NCBI RefSeq assembly: GCF_029868855.1
Contig: NZ_JARWOV010000194.1
Coordinates: 62,001 to 126,000 of the forward strand
Direction of reading: 5' to 3'
Source of the DNA: Nocardia carnea
GTDB taxonomy: Bacteria > Actinomycetota > Actinomycetes > Mycobacteriales > Mycobacteriaceae
Length of the DNA stretch: 64,000 bases
Shown: positions 17,272 through 25,486 of the stretch, in pieces
Layout of the letters: each line of letters opens with the position of its first letter
Numbering within the stretch: position 1 is the first letter of the stretch
Made by a program: the position numbers and the translations under genes
Notes under the pieces: generated by a model
Databases searched by the model: none
Told to the model about the DNA's origin: nothing
The model's input: the letters and a program-made list of their open reading frames with translations, nothing else

Positions 17272-17895
17272 ATGACCGTTGACACCGGAGCCCGGCGGGA
17301 AAGCCCGCGGTCGAAACGCGGCAGCATTCTGACGGCCGCCATCGAACAGTTCGGGCGAATCGGTTACGAGCATACGAAATGGGCCTCCATCGCCGACGAG
17401 GTCGGGATCGGCCAGACCGCCCTCTATCACTACTTCGAATCGAAGGCACACTGCCTGCTGACGATCATGCGCCTGGAACTCGCCGATTCCGTCGACCGCT
17501 TCGTCTCGGCGACAGAGAACGAGCCGGATCCCGAGAAAGCCCTGCGTGCCGCCGTGGCCGCCGCGCTGCGCGCCGAACCGATCGATGCCCTGCAGCGCCG
17601 CATTCTGCAGAACCATATGGACCTGTTGGCCCAGCCACGCCAATCGGAGAAAGAGGAAGCCGAACGGCTGCGGTCGCGCGAACTGGTCCAGGAAATCGAA
17701 CAGAACTGGACCGAACTGATCGAGCGGGGTATCGAATCGGGCGTATTCACCGGCGGTGATCCCAAGATCCTCGGCCGGATGGTGCTGGCCGTGGTGATCA
17801 GCGTCTGGCGCTGGTATCGCCCGGACGGAACGCTGACCTTGGCCGAGATCACCGAAACCGTCACCGATACCGCGGTGCGGATGGTGCGCGCCTGA
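17272..17895 (+). CDS. TetR-family transcriptional regulator
   Basis: A 207-residue TetR-type repressor. The helix-turn-helix covers about residues 17-63 (ILTAAIEQFGRIGYEHTKWASIADEVG followed by LYHYFESK), and the C-terminal ligand-binding domain resembles the FadR/KstR-like group that senses acyl-CoA. It lies downstream of the acyl-CoA ligase with a 48-base gap and is followed by a terminator-like hairpin. It is the best candidate to bind the TGAAnnnnnAGTTCA-type sites at 5985, 7274 and 31120; its own upstream region has only a weak GAATTCA match. Function in this regulon is inferred. Confidence 0.88.
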   Translation: MTVDTGARRESPRSKRGSILTAAIEQFGRIGYEHTKWASIADEVGIGQTALYHYFESKAHCLLTIMRLELADSVDRFVSATENEPDPEKALRAAVAAALRAEPIDALQRRILQNHMDLLAQPRQSEKEEAERLRSRELVQEIEQNWTELIERGIESGVFTGGDPKILGRMVLAVVISVWRWYRPDGTLTLAEITETVTDTAVRMVRA

Positions 17896-17914
17896 CGGTG
17901 ACACCCCCACGACG

Positions 17915-17941
17915 CCGGGCCGCAGATTCCGTACGGCCCGG
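17915..17941 (+). terminator. Hairpin after the TetR gene
   Basis: Perfect eight-base arms CCGGGCCG and CGGCCCGG with an 11-base loop, 20 bases after the TetR stop. It lacks a U tract, as is common in high-GC actinobacteria. It would separate the ligase/TetR transcript from the EthD gene, which has its own ribosome site and operator-like sequence. Confidence 0.55.
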
Positions 17942-18018
17942 GACGAGGGCGCGACTACCCCTGACCTCCGGGGCGGCTCGACCGACCGGCCCCGGCGACT
18001 GCCCTACGAAACAGAACA

Positions 18019-18029
18019 GAATTCAGTTA
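18019..18029 (+). promoter_or_regulatory. Degenerate operator-like sequence before the EthD gene
   Basis: GAATTCAGTTA lies directly before and overlapping the ribosome site AGGAG of the gene at 18039. It shares GAAT-CAGTT with the operator core TGAATCCAGTTCA but has lost the outer bases. It is a weak match, reported because of its position relative to the other sites. Confidence 0.3.
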
Positions 18030-18038
18030 GGAGATGGC

Positions 18039-18374
18039 GTGTACAACCTCATCGTGCTGGCATCCCGGCCCAGCGAGTGGTCACACGAACAGTTCATCGA
18101 GTGGTGGCGCGGCGAGCATGCCGAGGTGACCTACCCGCTGCCCGGCCTGCTGCGCTGGCAGCACACCGAACTCCTCGACACCTTCGACGACAAATCCGCC
18201 GGCTGGGACGGCCTGTCGATCCTCAGTTTCGAATCCCGGGAGGCGCTCGACGCTGCCCTGGCGAGCCCTGAATGGAAAACCGCCGTCCAGCATGTGGGCG
18301 CGATGCGCGGCCGCCGCATGATCTGGTTCGGCGAAGAACAGATCATGGTGCCCCGCGCCGGCAGCGGCGAATGA
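18039..18374 (+). CDS. EthD-domain protein
   Basis: A 111-residue dimeric alpha-beta-barrel protein of the EthD type (YNLIVLASRPSEWSHEQFIEWW, then RWQHTELLDTF and a PEWKTAVQHVG segment). Related proteins are essential but poorly understood partners in ether and polyketide metabolism; some are decarboxylases or cyclases. GTG 18039 is chosen because AGGAG lies five bases upstream, and because the open frame before it is proline- and arginine-rich noise. The stop overlaps the metallo-hydrolase start (ATGA). The Glu-rich FIEWWRGEHAE segment contains the conserved His of the family. Confidence 0.82.
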   Translation: MYNLIVLASRPSEWSHEQFIEWWRGEHAEVTYPLPGLLRWQHTELLDTFDDKSAGWDGLSILSFESREALDAALASPEWKTAVQHVGAMRGRRMIWFGEEQIMVPRAGSGE

Positions 18375-19390
18375 GCACGCAGTGGGCCGAGCCCGGCTGC
18401 TATCCGGTTGCCGACGGCATCCACCGTATTCCGCTGCAACTACCGCAGGACGGCCTGCGCGCGGTGAACGTCTATGCGCTGGAAACCGATACCGGGCTCG
18501 TCCTGATCGACGGCGGCTGGCATCGCCCGGATACCTACCGCGAGCTCACCGCCGGGCTCGCGCGGATCGGCCGCTCCCCTGACGATATCCACGATGTCCT
18601 GGTCACCCATATCCACCGCGACCACTACACGTTCGCGGTGGAACTGCGGCGCCGCCACGGCTGCCGCGTCCACCTCGGCGCCGGCGAATCCGCCGGGCTC
18701 ACGGCGATCCGCGAACTCGGCAACAATGTGCCCACCAGTTCCCTGCGCGAGCTGCGCCGCGCCGGAGCCACCGGTATCGCTGCGCGCGTATACGCCGACA
18801 GTTTCGGCGAACCCTTCGACGTCGCCGACTGGGCGGACCCCGATCGGTGGCTGGAGCCCGGAACACTCACCCTCGGCGGGTGCGAGCTCGAGGTCCGCGC
18901 GACACCCGGGCATACCAAGGGCCATCTGGTCTTCCAGGATCGTGCCCGGCGCCTGCTGTTCACCGGCGACCATCTGCTGCCGACCATCACACCCTCCATC
19001 GGCTTCGAACTCGGCACCTGGGAACTACCGCTCGACAACTTCCTGAATTCGCTCGTTCTGCTCCGCGACGACGACGATCACACCATGCTGCCCGCCCACG
19101 GTCCCGACGGCGGCACCGCCGGCCGGCGCGCCCGGGACCTGCTGGATCATCACGACCGGCGTTTCGAGCAGATCCGCGCCGCCGTCACCGAACTCGCACC
19201 CTGCACCGGTCTCGAGGTCGCCCAGGCACTGACCTGGACCCGCCGCGACCGCCCGTTCACGACCCTCGATACGTTCAACCAGATGGTCGCCACCTGCGAA
19301 ACAATGGCGCACCTCGACGTTCTGACCGCCCGGGATGTACTGGCCGCCGACAACGATTCCGGCGTGGACATTTTCGTGCCCGCTCGCTGA
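18371..19390 (+). CDS. Metallo-beta-lactamase-fold hydrolase
   Basis: A 339-residue MBL-fold protein. The metal site motif HIHRDHY (HxHxDH) is near residue 77, the second-shell His is in TPGHTKGH, and a further Asp-His segment is FTGDHLL. Members hydrolyse lactones, thioesters or acyl-CoA esters. Coupled to the EthD gene and at the end of the catabolic cluster, it is a candidate lactone or ester hydrolase for the Baeyer-Villiger product. The C-terminal helical extension of about 80 residues matches the larger, RNase Z/LACTB2-like subgroup. The substrate is inferred. Confidence 0.87.
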   Translation: MSTQWAEPGCYPVADGIHRIPLQLPQDGLRAVNVYALETDTGLVLIDGGWHRPDTYRELTAGLARIGRSPDDIHDVLVTHIHRDHYTFAVELRRRHGCRVHLGAGESAGLTAIRELGNNVPTSSLRELRRAGATGIAARVYADSFGEPFDVADWADPDRWLEPGTLTLGGCELEVRATPGHTKGHLVFQDRARRLLFTGDHLLPTITPSIGFELGTWELPLDNFLNSLVLLRDDDDHTMLPAHGPDGGTAGRRARDLLDHHDRRFEQIRAAVTELAPCTGLEVAQALTWTRRDRPFTTLDTFNQMVATCETMAHLDVLTARDVLAADNDSGVDIFVPAR

Positions 19391-19870
19391 TCCACCGCGT
19401 CTCGGCCACCGTTGCCGCGCCCATCGGCGGGCGAGCCGATCCCACAGGTCGCAGTGGTGCGCCGCATACACATCAGGCTCGGCAGGTCCGCCGGATGTGT
19501 GGAGGTGCGGGCGGGCACTGGTGAATTCCGGCCAGATCTCCGAATTCGGCCGACCGGAAACGCACGAATTCCGTCCACACACGGATCATTTCGCCGGACA
19601 GCTGCCGTTGTGCCGCGGACAACGGCTGCGGTGTCATTCCCGGACCCACGGCCCGCCGGAACGCAGTCCGAACAGATGGGCCAGTTCGGATCCGTGGGCG
19701 GCTCCGGGCGCCATATCGGTCAGGACCGGTGACAGCGTCGTCGCAGTGGAATCGGCGAACTCGTAGGCGCACACCGGCCCCCGTTCGGTAGTGCTCGGGT
19801 CGTGGCGAACTGCGGGCAGGTGAAGACCTGGCGGTACGCAAAGCCGTTGTGCGCGTGCGGAAGAGCGAAT
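19391..19870 (-). pseudogene. Decayed carboxylesterase (type B), C-terminal part only
   Basis: Read leftward, pieces of the C-terminal third of a type B carboxylesterase appear in order in different frames: FTCPQFATTRAL near 19830, CAYEFADSTATTL and GAAHGSELAHLFGL around 19770-19690, MTPQPLSAAQRQLSGEMIRVW around 19640-19570, and HHCDLWDRLARR near 19450. At least three frameshifts separate them, and the N-terminal two thirds with the catalytic serine are missing. The resolvase gene begins where the missing part should be. It can make no functional esterase. Confidence 0.72.
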
Positions 19871-19878
19871 ACCGATCA

Positions 19879-20526
19879 CTACTGCTTGCTGGTCAACTCC
19901 GGAACGTATTTATACAGCGTGGTCCGCGAGACCCCCAGCAGCCGCGCGATCGAGGACACCGACTCATCCGGCCGGGTCAGCAGGGCACGAGCCTGGCGGA
20001 CTTGTTCGTCGCTCATGGCCGGTGGCCGGCCGAGGCGCTGCCCGCGGGCTCGTGCGGCGGCGAGGCCCTCGTGGGTACCGTCGACGATGAGCTCGCGGAT
20101 GAACTCGGCCAGCGCGGCGAAGACATGGAACACCAGCCGCCCGCCGGGGGTGGTGGTGTCGAGCGCTTCGTGCAGGGACCGGAATCCGATACCGCGGCGC
20201 CGCAGGTCGGCCACGATCGAGATCAGGTCCTGCAGGGACCGGCCGAGCCGGTCGAGGGAGGCGACCACGAGGGTGTCGCCGGCGCGCATGTAGTCCAGGC
20301 ATGCCGACAACTGCTCCCGTTCGACGTTCTTCCCAGATTTCTTGTCGGTGAAGGTCTTCTTGCACCCGGCCGCCTTCAGCGCCCGGGTCTGCCGGTCCAG
20401 ATTCCGGTCGCGCGTCGAGACGCGGGCGTACCCGATCAGCGCTCCTCCTCCGATCGGGTCCAGGGCATCGCCGTCGAGGGAAAGCGGTTCGAGCACATCG
20501 GTGTCCGCCACCCGGCAATCGTACAT
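19879..20526 (-). CDS. Serine recombinase (resolvase/invertase)
   Basis: A 215-residue small serine recombinase. The catalytic serine is in YARVSTRD, the Arg-rich active-site segment is LDRLGRSLQDL, and the E-helix region KSGKNVEREQL and the C-terminal helix-turn-helix SSIARLLGVSRTTLYKYVPEL are intact. It catalyses site-specific recombination between res-type sites. ATG 20526 is used; an upstream in-frame ATG at 20562 would run through the inverted repeats at 20541-20583. It lies between an esterase remnant and an IS30 copy, so it is part of a mobile-element scar, but the gene itself looks intact. Confidence 0.87.
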   Translation of the reverse strand: MYDCRVADTDVLEPLSLDGDALDPIGGGALIGYARVSTRDRNLDRQTRALKAAGCKKTFTDKKSGKNVEREQLSACLDYMRAGDTLVVASLDRLGRSLQDLISIVADLRRRGIGFRSLHEALDTTTPGGRLVFHVFAALAEFIRELIVDGTHEGLAAARARGQRLGRPPAMSDEQVRQARALLTRPDESVSSIARLLGVSRTTLYKYVPELTSKQ

Positions 20527-20540
20527 AAATGGGTGATCGT

Positions 20541-20583
20541 CTGTTGTTGAACAAATGGACATTACGACATGTTCTTTGAACAG
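20541..20583. repeat. Pair of CTGTT-n-GAACA inverted repeats, possible res site
   Basis: CTGTTGTTGAACA at 20541-20553 and TGTTCTTTGAACAG at 20570-20583 are inverted copies of a CTGTTnnnnGAACA-type element, 16 bases apart, directly upstream of the resolvase start. Small serine recombinases commonly bind such dyads beside their own gene. The sequence also could serve as an autoregulatory operator. Confidence 0.45.
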
Positions 20584-20694
20584 TCGCCGGTTTCGGCCGA
20601 CCTGGGCGTTCCCATGCCTGTGACTCGCGGTGGGAAGTGTCGGCGTTCTCGCGCCGATGACGAGATGGCCGCCGCACTCGGCGATGATCGGCAT

Positions 20695-21030
20695 ATGACA
20701 ACTACTCAACCACCTCGGTGGCGGCCCGGCTGGAAACGGGCGCTGAAGGCGATCGCCGCTGTCGCGATTACCATCGTGTGGGGCTTTGCCGGCTTGGTCC
20801 TCGTCACGATCAACGCGTTTTCCGCGGGCTGCGACGTCAGGGCGACATGGACCAGCTCCAAAACGGCCGACCATGCCACCGGGATCATCGTCATCGGACT
20901 TATCTGGGTTGCCCCCTTCATCGTCGCCGCCGTGCTACGGCGCACTCGGCTGACGCTGGTCCTGGTCGGCCTCGCAGTCGTGGTGACGATCATTGCCGTA
21001 TCCAAGAGCGGCTGCGTGGGTTTCGCCTGA
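20695..21030 (+). CDS. Small membrane protein of unknown function
   Basis: A 111-residue hydrophobic protein with three predicted transmembrane segments: about residues 15-42 (IAAVAITIVWGFAGLVLV), 61-80 (GIIVIGLIWVAPFIVAAV) and 86-104 (LVLVGLAVVVTIIAV). The short N-terminus is basic (RWRPGWKRALK). ATG 20695 is chosen as the start close to the first membrane segment; there is no convincing ribosome site, and the frame is open from 20569. I do not recognise the family. It lies between the resolvase (divergent) and the IS30 copy, which marks it as accessory. Confidence 0.55.
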   Translation: MTTTQPPRWRPGWKRALKAIAAVAITIVWGFAGLVLVTINAFSAGCDVRATWTSSKTADHATGIIVIGLIWVAPFIVAAVLRRTRLTLVLVGLAVVVTIIAVSKSGCVGFA

Positions 21031-21137
21031 ACCAGGCCACCCCCTCTTGGGCCAGTTCACCTTGGGACAGGGGCGTGCTCGACTGCAGATCGAGCCGTCC
21101 GGGCGCGTCAAGGTAACGATGGCGATCTCAAAGGGTA

Positions 21138-21150
21138 AGTGCATCACCGC
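21138..21150 (+). repeat. IS30 terminal inverted repeat, left
   Basis: AGTGCATCACCGC, the exact reverse complement of 22330-22342. It lies four bases before the 3' end of the transposase gene. Confidence 0.8.
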
Positions 21151-21153
21151 TGT

Positions 21154-22341
21154 TCAGGTGTTCAGGTGTTCAGCGTAAACCTCAGCAGCGCTACGGTATC
21201 CGTGGATCCTGCGGGGGCGGTGGTTGAGTTCGCAGGCGATGGCGTCGAGGTCGGCCTGATGGAATCGACGCAGGTCGGCGCTCTTGGGTAGATATTGGCG
21301 CAGCAGCCTGTTGGTGTTCTCGTTGGTGCCGCGTTGCCAGGGGCTGCGGGGTTTGCAGAGGTAGATCGGTGTCTGCGTTGCCGCGGTGGTGGCTTGGTGG
21401 CCGGCGATCTCGCGGCCCCGATCCCAAGTCAGCGTCCGGCGCATCGGCGCGGGCAATCCGAGCAGGAAACGTGTCAGGTGCGGTGTCACCTGCTCGGCTT
21501 TGATCCCGTCGGGCAATGCCACCAGGGCCGTGAACCGGCTGGGCCGCTCCACCAGCGTGGCGATCGCCGACGGCCGCGAGCCCATCACCAGATCACCCTC
21601 CCAATGGCCGGCGATCTGCCGGGATTCGACCTCGACCGGACGCTCACTGATCGGCACGAGTTCCCGGATCACGCCTCGCCCGTCAGGTTTGCGGGCCCGT
21701 TTCGGGCTTCGCATCGGGCGTCCGGTGCGCAACCGCTGCGTCAAGGTGCGATCGATCCGCCTTACGTCGCGGGTCGAACAGCGCCAGATAGATCGCTTCG
21801 TGCGAGACCCGCATGGCCGGGTCGTCGGGGAAGTGCTGACGCAGCCACCCGGCGATCTGCTCGGGCGACCACAAAGATTTGAGCTTGTCCTCCACCATCG
21901 CCCGCAAGGGTGGGCAGGCCGCGAGCTCGGCTGGTTTCGGTCGCCGCGCTCGCTGATAGGCCAGCTGGTCAGCGGCCGCGGCTCGGCAGGTGGCGTGGCC
22001 GCCGTTGCGGGCGATCTCACGTGAGATCGTCGATGGTGAGCGACCCAGCGACACCGCGATCATTCGCGCTGAGCAGCCCATGGTCGGCCCCGCGAGATCT
22101 CCTCACGCTCGGTGAGTGTCACATGCCGACTCTGCCGAGCTCGAGGCGGTCTTCGGACTCCTCCGGTCTGCGCCAGGAACCGGCGCACGTGCTGCAGCGG
22201 CATCCCGAGCGACCGTGACATCGAACTGAGCGACTCACCTGCCCGCCACCGTCCCCACAACTCGTCCTGACCAGCAGGTGACAACCCGTAACCCCGCACC
22301 GAACCCTCCACGCCGACATGATCATCCACGCGGTGATGCAC
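21154..22341 (-). pseudogene. IS30 transposase, two frameshifts
   Basis: Three consecutive frames together give a full IS30 transposase. The N-terminal part (22341 to about 22095) holds the helix-turn-helix PAGQDELWGRWRAGESLSSM up to TEREEISRG. The middle part (22081-21683) continues with ARMIAVSLGRSPSTISREIA and SHEAIYLALF. The C-terminal part (about 21760-21154) carries the DDE nuclease: Asp in GHWEGDLVMG, Asp in TWDRGREIAGH and Glu in RGTNENTNRL. Breaks fall near 22090 and near 21760. All three acidic residues remain, but no single frame joins them, so the protein is probably not made. Confidence 0.82.
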
Positions 22342-22342
22342 T
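22330..22342 (-). repeat. IS30 terminal inverted repeat, right
   Basis: GCGGTGATGCACT, reverse complement of 21138-21150, at the 5' side of the transposase gene. Confidence 0.8.
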
Positions 22343-22585
22343 GACCGATTGAGCCCAAGATCGTTTTACGACACCGGCTCTTCCGCTCGCTCGTTGGGGT
22401 CGTGGGCAGGTATTGGCCCGGAGCACTGGAACGTAGTTGTTGGACCCATCGCTGAACGGGGCACCCCGGGAGGTTGGCCTGCGAGCCGCGGACCTGCGAC
22501 GCCGCCTGACGGCTGTGGTTCGCAGCGCTGGCGATGCGGCCGTAATGTGTGAGCTGCACTTGCGTCGAGACCAGGGGTTGTGCTG

Positions 22586-22909
22586 ATGCCTGAAGCTATT
22601 TCTCATGATTCGGAAGCTGCGGCGGGGTTCGCGGATGCCGCCGCGGCGGTGGCCGGCCTGCTCGATGCCGCGGCCGGGCACGCCGATACCGCCGCGGCGA
22701 CACCGCTGAGTGGTTTGGGTGTGTTCGGCGCGGAATTCGCGGCGGCGTTCGCCGCGGCTGCGCAGACCCAGGCAGCGACGATCCGGACCGCCGGCGCTCT
22801 TTTCGGCGCATACGGGCAGACCGTGGTCGCGCAGGGGCAAGCGCTGACTGCCACCGATACCGAGAACGCGGCCGCGGTTGCGGTGGCCGGCGACACCGGG
22901 GAGCAGTGA
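22586..22909 (+). CDS. Small alanine-rich type VII secretion-associated protein (EspC/DUF2580-like)
   Basis: A 107-residue, very alanine-rich, all-helical protein with two long amphipathic helices (about 10-40 and 45-95) separated by TPLSGLGVFGAEF. Size, composition and helix pattern fit EspC/DUF2580-type proteins linked to ESX secretion in mycolate actinomycetes; no WxG or YxxxD/E motif is obvious. ATG 22586 is preferred over GTG 22580 because AGGGG is eight bases upstream of it. The stop shares bases with the next gene's start (TGATG), so the two are coupled. Assignment rests on general features. Confidence 0.65.
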   Translation: MPEAISHDSEAAAGFADAAAAVAGLLDAAAGHADTAAATPLSGLGVFGAEFAAAFAAAAQTQAATIRTAGALFGAYGQTVVAQGQALTATDTENAAAVAVAGDTGEQ

Positions 22910-24114
22910 TGCGGCCGGCCACGAAAACCGGGGAAGCCACCGAACATCCGCTGTTGAAGGTGTTGCTGGCACCACTGCTGGATCTACGCGCCGCACTCGG
23001 TGACGGCAGCCCCCCGACCGAGGTGTTGGCGGCGTTGTCGGCGGCAGCCGACAACACTGCGGCAGCCGAAGCGCCGGGTCGTAGTGGTCGGTATCTGCTG
23101 GAATCCACGAATACTGCCCCGGCCGCGGTGCCGGTAGCCGCACGCACCGAGGGCGAGACCGTTGCGCTGGCCGATCACCACTCGGCGTTGGCGACGCTGC
23201 TGAACGACGCCTACGCCACCCGCGATACCGCTGCGAGCCGCCTCGACTCGGTGATCGAGGACTTCCGCGCGAAAGCAGGGCCGATGCTGGCCGCCGCGCA
23301 ATCACAAAGCGACATCGACGCGGTACTCGACCTCGCCGCGCAGACCATCCGCGACGGTGTGACCGAGGTCGGCTACGCCCGCGACGAGATGGACGATCAC
23401 ACCCGCCGCACCCGGGCGCTGGACCGGGGCCCCGGCGCGGCGACGGTGACCGTGCCCGACGGTTTCGCCGCGGACCCCTCGGTGCGGGCCGCGCTCGGCG
23501 GCGGCACCGGGATCCCGGCAGGCTTGGATCCGCATCAGGTCGCGCAGCTCGCACTGCAGCAGGCCGCGCTGGCCGCCGGCATACAACTGGGTACGGTCGC
23601 GCTCGACGCCGGAGTCGAGGTCGGATCGAAAGTCATCGACGGAGTGGTGCAGGTAGCCACACACGGTATCGACACCGGAGCGAAGCTGGCCGAACAGGCC
23701 ATATCGACCCTGGCAGCCGGCGCCGACGGGTCCGGTGACCAGGGCACCCCGCCGGGATCGCCCGGCGGTACCACCACCGCACCCGCGGGCACCGGCGACA
23801 AACCGGGTCCGGGGACCCTGCTGTTCGGTGGGCACGGCGGCGCACCCACCCAAAATCCACCGGCCACCAAGAAAGACGACGGCACCACAAACGGCGGTAC
23901 AGCCCCACCCGTGATCGCTTTCCCTGAACCGCAACAAGAACCGGAACCGCCCACCCCGGAACCCGGTACGCCGTCCCAGACCGGACCGGGTGACCAGCCG
24001 GGGACGACGGGCGCACTGGTTCCGCCGGCGACCCGGCCAGGTGCCGGGCAGGACCAGGAGAACCCTCGACCCCGGCGACCAGGACAGGCCGGGGTGGTCC
24101 TGGAAACGTCATGA
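22909..24114 (+). CDS. Type VII secretion-associated protein, DUF4226-like with proline-rich tail
   Basis: A 401-residue protein. Residues about 1-60 are a helical linker, and about 75-170 form a DUF4226-like helical domain (ALADHHSALATLLNDAYATRD to DEMDDHTRRTR). Residues 190-275 are an alanine-rich helical stretch with LALQQAALAAGIQLG, and 275-401 is a disordered proline-, glycine- and threonine-rich tail. Related two-gene pairs occur in Mycobacterium (Rv0025-Rv0028 region) and are suspected ESX substrates or chaperones. GGGGAG precedes ATG 22909. The tail ends by overlapping the next gene (ATGA). The role is inferred from family and order. Confidence 0.68.
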   Translation: MRPATKTGEATEHPLLKVLLAPLLDLRAALGDGSPPTEVLAALSAAADNTAAAEAPGRSGRYLLESTNTAPAAVPVAARTEGETVALADHHSALATLLNDAYATRDTAASRLDSVIEDFRAKAGPMLAAAQSQSDIDAVLDLAAQTIRDGVTEVGYARDEMDDHTRRTRALDRGPGAATVTVPDGFAADPSVRAALGGGTGIPAGLDPHQVAQLALQQAALAAGIQLGTVALDAGVEVGSKVIDGVVQVATHGIDTGAKLAEQAISTLAAGADGSGDQGTPPGSPGGTTTAPAGTGDKPGPGTLLFGGHGGAPTQNPPATKKDDGTTNGGTAPPVIAFPEPQQEPEPPTPEPGTPSQTGPGDQPGTTGALVPPATRPGAGQDQENPRPRRPGQAGVVLETS

Positions 24115-25067
24115 CCGAACACGACGCCGGTGCTGCCGAAGTCGACGCCGGTGCCGAGGACCGCCCTGCAGACCCCCAGCCCGCAGGCAATCCGTTCGTG
24201 CTGGCCGGTCTGCCCGCCTACGCGAGCCTGGCCCCACCCGCAGCGCCCGAGGAAACCGGCCGCGATAAACGCCGCCGCAGCCGCTACTCCGGCGAATGGT
24301 CGCAATGGCTCGATTCCCCCCATCGCCGCGCGGCCCGCTCAGGGTCAGCAGAAACCGACGCAGACGACGAGATATCCGAGGACGAGCTGCCGGCCTATAT
24401 CGACGACGAACCCGCACCACCCACACTGCGGGAGCAGCGCGGTGGCCTCGGCGTGCGACCACACCCGGACCCGGACGATCGAGATTCCATCAGCCGGCGA
24501 TGGTGGTGGCGGACCGCTGTCTGGACCACAACCGTCGCCGCCTCCGTCGCCGCGATCGGTGCAGTAGTCGCCTTGAATTTCCGGGCAACCACGCGCGATT
24601 CACCTCCCGCCGCCGGCACTGCAGGTTCCGCACCGACGGCAGCGGCCCCGGCGAGCACCACGGCATTGCCGGCGAGCTGGGCACACGCCACCGCAGGGTG
24701 TACCCGCACCAGATCAGGCTCGATCACTATCGGAGCCGACCCCGGTGACCACAGCAGCCCGCAGCAAGCGATCCTCGGGTTCGAATGGAGCTACTACGTC
24801 GAACGCGACGCAGCCCTGGCCCGCACCTTCACCACACCCGATGCGAAGGTGCCCGACCGGGCGACGATCCAAGCCGGGATCGACTCCCAACCCGACGGTG
24901 TCCGGTACTGCGTGTACATCACCGCAGCAGACAAGAGCAACACGGTATGGGACGTCGAGCTGCAGGAGCAATGGCCCGACGACCCCGAACCGATCCGCTA
25001 CGGACAAAAGATCACCACCACCACCCAACACGGGAAAACGCTGATCACAGGAATATCCAGGCGCTGA
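24111..25067 (+). CDS. Single-pass membrane protein of the type VII-like trio
   Basis: A 318-residue protein. The first 135 residues are cytoplasmic, charged and disordered. One membrane segment lies near 142-165 (TVAASVAAIGAVVALNF). A threonine/alanine/proline-rich stalk follows (about 170-200), then an outward-facing domain (about 205-318) with two cysteines (Cys in AGCTRT and in RYCVYIT) that could pair, and the motif QAILGFEWSYYVERDAALAR. This layout matches mycobacterial and nocardial proteins encoded after DUF2580/DUF4226 pairs. It overlaps the upstream gene by four bases and ends at a strong hairpin. Confidence 0.7.
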   Translation: MTEHDAGAAEVDAGAEDRPADPQPAGNPFVLAGLPAYASLAPPAAPEETGRDKRRRSRYSGEWSQWLDSPHRRAARSGSAETDADDEISEDELPAYIDDEPAPPTLREQRGGLGVRPHPDPDDRDSISRRWWWRTAVWTTTVAASVAAIGAVVALNFRATTRDSPPAAGTAGSAPTAAAPASTTALPASWAHATAGCTRTRSGSITIGADPGDHSSPQQAILGFEWSYYVERDAALARTFTTPDAKVPDRATIQAGIDSQPDGVRYCVYITAADKSNTVWDVELQEQWPDDPEPIRYGQKITTTTQHGKTLITGISRR

Positions 25068-25132
25068 CCCGGCCCACCCGACTCGGCTCGGCGCGACCTG
25101 CGACTTGCCACAGAGGCCGAGCGCGCCGGATG

Positions 25133-25159
25133 CCGTCTCGAAACCTTGGCTCGAGACGG
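25133..25159 (+). terminator. Hairpin after the type VII-like trio
   Basis: Perfect arms CCGTCTCG and CGAGACGG around an 11-base loop, 65 bases after the stop at 25067. It has no U tract. Confidence 0.55.
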
Positions 25160-25443
25160 TCCGTGGGATCAGCCCCTAGATCGAGTCAGCCCCGATCGCT
25201 GGGCCGCTGTATGCATGCGTACTCGATGCACGCCCCATCCTGGCTGTATGCGATTTTGATGCGCATCCCATGGGTTTCGGCGAAGTCTGTTGTACGCGGA
25301 CCTCCTCGCCCGGCTCGACCGGTGTCGGGGTGTCGAGTAGTCCACCCCTCGTCCGGCGCCGCACCTTCCTCAGCAGGAGCCCGCGCGAATCGCGGTGGTG
25401 TCCGTACCGGCCGACCGGGCCGGCAATCGCCGGCTGTCCGGCG

Positions 25444-25486
25444 AACGGGGCTGTCTCCACCCTCATCCGGTGTAGACAGCCCCGTT
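25444..25486 (-). terminator. Strong hairpin ending the leftward SDR/importer operon
   Basis: Thirteen-base perfect arms AACGGGGCTGTCT and AGACAGCCCCGTT with a 17-base loop, ten bases beyond the stop of the last gene of the leftward operon (25496). A TTT follows on the plus strand, so it may also stop transcription from the left. Confidence 0.72.

Larger units (their letters stand above)
21138..22342 (-). mobile_element. IS30-family insertion sequence, inactive copy
   Basis: An element of about 1.2 kb bounded by 13-base perfect terminal inverted repeats and filled by a leftward IS30-type transposase gene broken by two frameshifts. Size and layout match IS30 elements. No clear target duplication is visible next to the repeats (flanks end in GGTA and begin GACC), consistent with an old or rearranged insertion. 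The 243 bases between this element and the gene at 22586 hold no gene I can support. Confidence 0.8.

Noticed and set aside
22119..22559. Minus-strand frame extending past the IS30 right end
   Set aside because: It crosses the terminal repeat and reads an out-of-frame version of the transposase; its upstream part matches nothing I recognise.
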